From assembly GCA_001795345.1 (NCBI GenBank), contig MGON01000129.1, positions 25,878-36,720 on the forward strand: 10,843 nt of DNA, written 5' to 3'. This document shows positions 6,686 through 10,843 of this stretch, in pieces. This DNA comes from Chloroflexi bacterium RIFCSPLOWO2_02_FULL_71_16. GTDB taxonomy: Bacteria; Chloroflexota; Limnocylindria; P2-11E. Position numbers and translations under genes: made by a program. The notes beneath the pieces were generated by a model that saw nothing but the letters and a program-made list of their open reading frames with translations, searched no databases and had not been told where the DNA came from. The first letter of the stretch is position 1; each line of letters opens with the position of its first letter.

Positions 6686-7126
6686 GTGGAGCTCACGTAC
6701 CAGCTCGCGCTCTGGCTGGTCCGGCTCGCCTTCCTCATCGTCCTCTACCTGTTCCTGGTGCGGGCGTTCGCGTCGCTGTGGCGCGCGCTCCGGACCGAGG
6801 CGGAGCTCGCGTCGCGACCGGCTCTCGCGTATCTCGTCGTGCAGCGCAGCCATGCGCACGGTCCACGCGTCGCCGAACGGCTGCCGCTGCGGACCGTGAG
6901 CACGCTGGGTCGCGACGCCGGCAACGACGTCGTCGTGAACGACGACGCGGCCTCGGCGCGGCACGCCATCGTCGAGCTCGCCGACGGGGTCTGGTGGATC
7001 GAGGACCAGCGCAGCACGAACGGGACGCTGCTGAACGGCGCGCGCATCGGGCGGCGCGAGCGCATCCGGGACGGTGACGTCGTGGACATCGGGCGCGTCA
7101 GCCTGCGGTTCGAGTCGGTCGCCTGA
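6686..7126 (+). CDS. fhaB: FhaB/FipA-like membrane-anchored FHA domain protein
   Basis: A 146-residue protein starting at GTG 6686; AGGAGG lies at 6666-6671, 14 nt upstream, inside the end of fhaA. Residues about 7-31 form one membrane helix, followed by a short basic linker and a C-terminal FHA domain. Its phosphothreonine-binding residues are intact: Gly75-Arg76, Ser90-His93 (SARH) and Asn112-Gly113-Thr114 (STNGT). In mycobacteria FhaB (FipA) recruits kinase-phosphorylated partners to the division and elongation machinery. The size matches that family (about 150 residues). In mycobacteria pstP follows this gene; here rodA follows directly, its frame overlapping the TGA stop at 7124-7126. 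Confidence 0.92.
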   Translation: MELTYQLALWLVRLAFLIVLYLFLVRAFASLWRALRTEAELASRPALAYLVVQRSHAHGPRVAERLPLRTVSTLGRDAGNDVVVNDDAASARHAIVELADGVWWIEDQRSTNGTLLNGARIGRRERIRDGDVVDIGRVSLRFESVA

Positions 7127-8424
7127 TCCTCCGCCTGCGCCCCACCGGCCGGTTCGGCGAGCTCGGCCTCCTCATCTGGGTCGCCCTGCTCATCGTGACC
7201 GGCTTCCTCGCGGTCATCGGCGCGCGCACGAGCGAGCTTGGCGTGCAGGCCCTGGTGGTGCCGGCGACGTTCCTGGTGGTCGCGCTCGCGCTGCACGTCT
7301 TCCTCGTCGCCGTCGGGTTCCGCGGCGACCAGCTGCTGCTCCCGCTCGCGCTCGGGCTCACGGCGATCGGACTGGTGGCGGTCCAGCGCCTCGCGCCCTC
7401 GGTCCTCCTGGTGCAGCAGCTGACGTGGACCATCGTCGCGGCCGGCGCGTTCGCCGCGGCGATCCTCATACCGCGCGACCTCAGCGCGCTCGCCCGCTTC
7501 AAGTACACGTGGGCGATATTGGGGCTCGGACTCCTTCTCTCGCCCCTGTTGCCAGGCATCGGCCGCGAGATCAACGGCGCGCGCATCTGGATCCAGGTCG
7601 GGCCGGCGAACTTCCAGCCCGCCGAGGCCGTCAAGGTGCTCCTCGTCGTCTTCTTCGCGGCCTACCTCGAGGAGCACCGGGAGCTGCTGGCGCAAACCCA
7701 GCGGCGCATCGGACCGCTCCCGATCCCTCCGGCGCCCTACCTCATCCCGATCCTCCTCATGTGGGCGCTCGCGATGGGCGTGATGGTGCTGCAGAAGGAC
7801 CTCGGCGCGACGCTCCTCTTCTTCGGGATCTTCCTCGCGATGCTGTACCTCGCGACCGGCCGTCCCGCCTATTCGTTCATCGGGCTCGCCATGCTCGTCG
7901 CCGGCGGCTTCGTCGCGGCTCAGGTCTTCGCGCACGTGAACGCGCGCATCGTGTCCTGGCTCGACCCGTTCGCGGAGGAGCTGCGGTTCGGGCCGGCCTA
8001 CCAGCTCGTGCAGGGGCTGTTCGCGTTCGCGAACGGCGGGCTGTTCGGCGCCGGCCTCGGCGCCGGGATGCCGGAGCGGATCCCGGTGGTGTGGAGCGAC
8101 TTCGTCTTCGCCGCCTTCGCGGAGGAGGTGGGCTTCGCCGGCGCGTTGGCCCTCCTGGCCCTCTACCTGGTCTTCGTCTTCCGCGGCATGTCCATCGCGC
8201 TCCGCGCGCCGACGCCGTTCCTGCAGCTGCTGGCAGCGGGGCTCTCGTTCATCGTCGCGCTCCAGGCGCTCGTCATCGTCGGCGGCAACGCGAAGCTCAT
8301 CCCGCTCACCGGCGTGACGCTGCCCTTCCTCTCCTACGGCGGCAGCTCGCTGGTCACGAACTTCGTCATCGTCGCGCTCCTCCTTCGCGTGAGCGACATC
8401 AGCGCCCGTATCCGTGGGTCATGA
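7123..8424 (+). CDS. rodA: SEDS-family peptidoglycan glycosyltransferase, RodA/FtsW type (non-ATG start)
   Basis: Polytopic membrane enzyme that polymerises lipid II into glycan strands together with a class B PBP. The frame carries SEDS landmarks (numbered from CTG 7123): INGARIW at 150-156, FQPAEAVK at 164-171, QKDLG at 224-228, the SDF...AEEVG loop with the putative catalytic Asp326, and FLSYGGSS at 402-409. About ten membrane segments are visible. The first conventional start, GTG 7195, would cut the first helix in half: the residues before it (RFGELGLLIWVALLIV) are clearly hydrophobic and in frame. Between the in-frame stop at 7075-7077 and 7195 there is no ATG, GTG or TTG, so I propose CTG 7123 (overlapping the fhaB stop as CTGA), with ATC 7126 or CTG 7135 as alternatives. 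If only conventional starts are allowed, the gene is 7195-8424. It overlaps pbpA by ATGA. RodA versus FtsW is decided mainly by context. Confidence 0.9.
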   Translation: MILRLRPTGRFGELGLLIWVALLIVTGFLAVIGARTSELGVQALVVPATFLVVALALHVFLVAVGFRGDQLLLPLALGLTAIGLVAVQRLAPSVLLVQQLTWTIVAAGAFAAAILIPRDLSALARFKYTWAILGLGLLLSPLLPGIGREINGARIWIQVGPANFQPAEAVKVLLVVFFAAYLEEHRELLAQTQRRIGPLPIPPAPYLIPILLMWALAMGVMVLQKDLGATLLFFGIFLAMLYLATGRPAYSFIGLAMLVAGGFVAAQVFAHVNARIVSWLDPFAEELRFGPAYQLVQGLFAFANGGLFGAGLGAGMPERIPVVWSDFVFAAFAEEVGFAGALALLALYLVFVFRGMSIALRAPTPFLQLLAAGLSFIVALQALVIVGGNAKLIPLTGVTLPFLSYGGSSLVTNFVIVALLLRVSDISARIRGS

Positions 8425-9857
8425 CCTCGCCACCGATCGGCCTGAACATCCGCAGGCTCACGCTCCTCATCGCGCTCGCCTTCCTCGCGACGAGCGTCGG
8501 GGTCGGCTACTGGACGCTCGACGTCGCCGGCCTGCAGGGCGACCCGTACGACCCGCGCCTCTACGCGACGCTCCGCGACAGGCCGCGCGGCACGATCCTG
8601 GCGGCCAACGGCACCGAGCTCGCGCGCAGCGAGCGGGGACCGAACGGGTACGTCCGGCGCTACGCGGACCGCTCGCTGGCGCAGGTCGTCGGCCACGCGT
8701 CGCTCACGTACGGCGCGAGCGGCATCGAGGCCGCGTACGCCGAGTCCCTCATCGGACAGGACGCCGCGGATCCGGTCTCGCAGTGGCGCGCCCGCTACCT
8801 CGGCGAGGCGACCGAGCCGGCGAGGGTCCAGACGGCCATCGTCCCGGCGGTGCAGCGCGCCGCCGCCGCGGCGCTCCGCGGTCGCCGCGGCGCGATCGTC
8901 GTGCTCGACCCGAAGACCGGCGCGGTGATCGCCTCGGTCAGCCAGCCGGACTACGACGCCGCGCGCGTAGGCGATCCCGCGACGGAGGAGGAGGCGTGGC
9001 GCCAGGTGACCGAGAACGCGGACCGGCCGCTCCTCGACCGCGCGCGCCAGGGCCTCTATCCGCCGGGTTCGATCTTCAAGATCGTCACCGCGGCCGCGGC
9101 ACTGGAGAGCGGCGTCGATCCCAAGGCGAAGGTCCGCGTGGACCACCCCTTCAGGGCCGACCCGTCGTGGGGGAACTACTCGGTCAAGTCGGTGACGGGG
9201 GCGCACGGCGACTTCGACATGAACACGGCCTTCGTCCGATCGGAGAACATCTATTTCGCGAAGCTGGCGCTGCAGATCGGCGCCGACCGCCTCGAGGAGT
9301 ACGCCGCGCGCTTCGGCATCGGCGCGACGCCGCGCTGCGAGCTGCCGGCGGCGCGCGGGCAGCTCTCGATCTCGGGCGACCTCGACCGGCCGATCCTCGT
9401 CGCGGACACCGCGTTCGGGCAGGGCGAGCTGCTCGTCTCGCCGCTGCAGATGGCGCTCGTCGCGGCCACCATCGCACGCGGCGGATCGCTCCCGACGCCG
9501 CACTACGGAACGGCGGTCCTCGCGCCGAGCGGGGACCCGCTCCGGCTCGTCGAGCCTGGTGCGGCCGCGCAGGTCGTCAGCCCAGAGACGGCGATCACCA
9601 TCGGCACGGCGCTCGTCGCCGCGGTCAACGCACCCGGCGCGTTCGCCGCGGGGGCCCGGATCCCGGGCGTGATCGTGGCCGGGAAGACGGGCACGGCCGA
9701 GACGCCGTCGGGCGCGCCGCACGGCTGGTTCGTCGGCTTCGCCCCGGCCCAGGACGCGGTCGCGGTCGTCGCCGTGGTCATCGAGAACTCGCCGAAGGGC
9801 GGCGAGGATGCCGCACCCGTGGGCGCCGCCGTGCTCCGGGCCGCGCTCGGGCGCTAA
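8421..9857 (+). CDS. pbpA: Class B penicillin-binding protein (PbpA-like transpeptidase)
   Basis: A 478-residue cell-wall transpeptidase that cross-links glycan strands made by the SEDS partner encoded immediately upstream. Residues about 11-32 are a single N-terminal membrane anchor. A short pedestal region (about 33-145) contains RPRGTILAANGTELA, the conserved N-terminal motif of class B PBPs. The transpeptidase domain has all three active-site motifs: SxxK at Ser217-Lys220 (GSIFK), SxN at Ser274-Glu-Asn276 (SEN), and KTG at Lys422 (AGKTGTAE). Length and organisation match actinobacterial PbpA (about 490 residues) better than the longer FtsI/PBP2. The start ATG 8421 overlaps the rodA stop by 4 nt (ATGA), so the two are translationally coupled, in keeping with a 1:1 complex. 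The operon probably ends here, since a 115-nt gap follows. Confidence 0.95.
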   Translation: MTSPPIGLNIRRLTLLIALAFLATSVGVGYWTLDVAGLQGDPYDPRLYATLRDRPRGTILAANGTELARSERGPNGYVRRYADRSLAQVVGHASLTYGASGIEAAYAESLIGQDAADPVSQWRARYLGEATEPARVQTAIVPAVQRAAAAALRGRRGAIVVLDPKTGAVIASVSQPDYDAARVGDPATEEEAWRQVTENADRPLLDRARQGLYPPGSIFKIVTAAAALESGVDPKAKVRVDHPFRADPSWGNYSVKSVTGAHGDFDMNTAFVRSENIYFAKLALQIGADRLEEYAARFGIGATPRCELPAARGQLSISGDLDRPILVADTAFGQGELLVSPLQMALVAATIARGGSLPTPHYGTAVLAPSGDPLRLVEPGAAAQVVSPETAITIGTALVAAVNAPGAFAAGARIPGVIVAGKTGTAETPSGAPHGWFVGFAPAQDAVAVVAVVIENSPKGGEDAAPVGAAVLRAALGR

Positions 9858-9972
9858 GGATCGAGTGAGAAGGCGACCGAACCGCGAGCGCCCTCGTCGC
9901 GTATAGAGGACTAACACGCTCGAGCACATACCATTTGTGAGGAAGGGGCCGATGTCCCCTGGGGAGTGACGA
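9858..9972 (+). promoter_or_regulatory. Intergenic region with possible moxR promoter
   Basis: A 115-bp gap between pbpA and the MoxR gene. Its middle (about 9900-9942) is distinctly richer in A/T than its surroundings. It holds TATAGA at 9902-9907 and TACCAT at 9929-9934, either of which could serve as a -10 element; no good -35 was seen. The imperfect inverted sequence near 9884-9902 (CGCGAG and CTCGTCGCG) is too short to call a terminator. Confidence 0.35.
9961..9966 (+). promoter_or_regulatory. Ribosome binding site of the MoxR gene
   Basis: GGGGAG followed by a 6-nt spacer to GTG 9973. It supports GTG 9973 as the start and excludes GTG 9966, which overlaps it and lies in another frame. 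Confidence 0.6.
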
Positions 9973-10843
9973 GTGACCGAGACCGAGCTGAGCCGGCGCG
10001 TGGCCGGCGTGGTCGCGAACGTCGAGAAGGCGATCTTCGGCAAGCACCACGAGGTCGAGCTGGCCATCACGGCCCTCTTGTGCAGAGGGCACATCCTCAT
10101 CGAGGACGTCCCCGGGACGGGCAAGACCGTCCTCGCCAAGGCGCTGTCCCGGTCCATCGGGTGCAGCTTCCGCCGCATCCAGTTCACGCCGGACCTCCTG
10201 CCGTCGGACGTGACCGGCGTGGCCATCTTCGACCAGCGCACCAACAGCTTCGAGTTCCGGCCCGGCCCGGTCATGAGCCAGATCGTGCTGGCCGACGAGA
10301 TCAACCGCGCCACACCGAAGACGCAGTCGGCGCTCCTGGAAGCCATGGAGGAGCGGCAGATCACCGTGGACGGGGTGACCTACCGGCTGCCGGAGCCCTT
10401 CCTCGTCATGGCGACGCAGAACCCGATCGAGTATGAGGGGACCTTCCCGCTGCCGGAGGCGCAGCTCGACCGCTTCTTCCTCCGCCTGCAGCTCGGCTAT
10501 CCGGGTCCGGAGCAGGAGGTCGCCATCCTCGACGCGCAGCGGGTCCAGCACCCCATCGAGACGCTCGGCCAGGTCGTCAGCTCCGAGGAGCTGCTCGAGT
10601 CGCAGGTGCGCGTGCGTGACATTCACGTCGCCCCCGCCGTGAAGCAGTACGTCGTGAACGTGGTCGGCGCGACCCGGTCACACCCGGACGTGTACCTAGG
10701 CGCGTCGCCGCGCGGGTCGCTCGCGCTCACGCGCGCCGCGCAGGCGTACGCCGCCATCCGCGGACGCGACTTCGTGCTCCCCGACGACGTGAAGGCGCTC
10801 GCCGCGCCGACGCTGTCGCATCGGCTCATTCTCCAGCCGCAGG
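9973..10843 (+). CDS. MoxR-family AAA+ ATPase (3' partial)
   Basis: The first 290 residues of a MoxR-type AAA+ ATPase, starting at GTG 9973 and running off the right edge. The Walker A region is EDVPGTGKT with Lys51. The MoxR signature [12 protein letters not shown] follows. Walker B is [10 protein letters not shown] with Asp108-Glu109, then [21 protein letters not shown] and the sensor segment [24 protein letters not shown]. The lid begins around [20 protein letters not shown]. The family usually has about 310-330 residues, so only a short C-terminus is missing. MoxR ATPases act as chaperone-like remodellers, often working with DUF58 and VWA/transglutaminase-domain proteins encoded next to them; whether those follow here cannot be seen. 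The separate ribosome site and 115-bp gap suggest a transcription unit of its own, on the same strand as the cell-wall genes. Confidence 0.94.
   Translation, partial: MTETELSRRVAGVVANVEKAIFGKHHEVELAITALLCRGHILIEDVPGTGKTVLAKALSRSIGCSFRRIQFTPDLLPSDVTGVAIFDQRTNSFEFRPGPVMSQIVLADEINRATPKTQSALLEAMEERQITVDGVTYRLPEPFLVMATQNPIEYEGTFPLPEAQLDRFFLRLQLGYPGPEQEVAILDAQRVQHPIETLGQVVSSEELLESQVRVRDIHVAPAVKQYVVNVVGATRSHPDVYLGASPRGSLALTRAAQAYAAIRGRDFVLPDDVKALAAPTLSHRLILQPQ

Noticed and set aside
5651-6964. Minus-strand open frame of 437 codons opposite the fmdB-fhaA-fhaB genes
   Set aside because: Shadow of three well-supported plus-strand genes; composition is biased and no motif is seen.
6745-7935. Minus-strand open frame of 396 codons opposite fhaB and rodA
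   Set aside because: Glu/Arg-rich antisense shadow of a membrane protein gene; no domain or ribosome site.
7074-8420. Plus-strand extension of the pbpA reading frame upstream through rodA, giving a 927-codon frame
   Set aside because: The added part is an Arg/Pro/Ala-rich off-frame translation of rodA; pbpA has a sensible ATG at 8421 directly before its membrane anchor.
9884-9902. Possible terminator hairpin after pbpA (CGCGAG / CTCGTCGCG)
   Set aside because: The stem is short and needs a bulge, and no U-tract follows; not distinguishable from chance in GC-rich DNA.
8334-10364. Minus-strand open frame of 676 codons opposite pbpA and moxR
   Set aside because: It lies opposite strongly supported genes, its translation is Arg/Asp/Glu-rich with no recognisable domain, and such long antisense frames are expected at this GC content.

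Overview
The window is dense, very GC-rich bacterial DNA with strong third-position G/C bias, frequent GTG starts and overlapping genes. The most informative landmark is an fhaA-fhaB-rodA-pbpA run (two FHA proteins, a SEDS glycosyltransferase and a class B penicillin-binding protein). That order is classic for Actinomycetota and also occurs in high-GC Chloroflexota. I infer a high-GC monoderm-type bacterium, either an uncultured Chloroflexota (Limnocylindria-like) or an actinomycete-like lineage. No 16S or other decisive marker is present, so this assignment is tentative.

Layout. (1) Positions 1-2288, plus strand: the 3' part of valS (valyl-tRNA synthetase), then 12 nt later a TPR-like plus alpha/beta-hydrolase protein of unknown substrate. 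(2) Positions 2291-2320: a perfect 13-bp hairpin between convergent genes, probably a shared terminator. (3) Positions 2343-5602, minus strand: a three-gene ABC importer operon of the carbohydrate/glycerol-3-phosphate (MalFG/UgpAE) type. Its order is permease 1, permease 2, lipoprotein substrate-binding protein; no ATPase is present. (4) About 5560-5625: a very short divergent intergenic region. (5) Positions 5625-9857, plus strand: fmdB-type zinc ribbon, fhaA, fhaB, rodA and pbpA, chained by overlaps or gaps of only a few bases and probably one transcript. (6) Positions 9858-9972: a 115-bp gap with a possible promoter. (7) Position 9973 to the window end: a MoxR-family AAA+ ATPase, cut off by the edge.

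How the genes fit together. RodA polymerises lipid II glycan and PbpA cross-links it; together they form a SEDS-bPBP peptidoglycan synthase. FhaA and FhaB are phosphothreonine readers that in Actinomycetota link Ser/Thr kinase signalling to this synthase. The PstP phosphatase that lies between fhaB and rodA in mycobacteria is absent here, and no kinase is visible before the window ends. The ABC operon and the valS-hydrolase pair look unrelated to the cell-wall block.

No stretch over 300 bases lacks a gene. I see no tRNA, rRNA, CRISPR array, insertion sequence or phage gene. I did not find a convincing new defence or mobile system. The points most worth a second look are the missing conventional start codon of rodA, the translational chaining of fmdB to fhaA, the compact FhaA, and the TPR-hydrolase behind valS.
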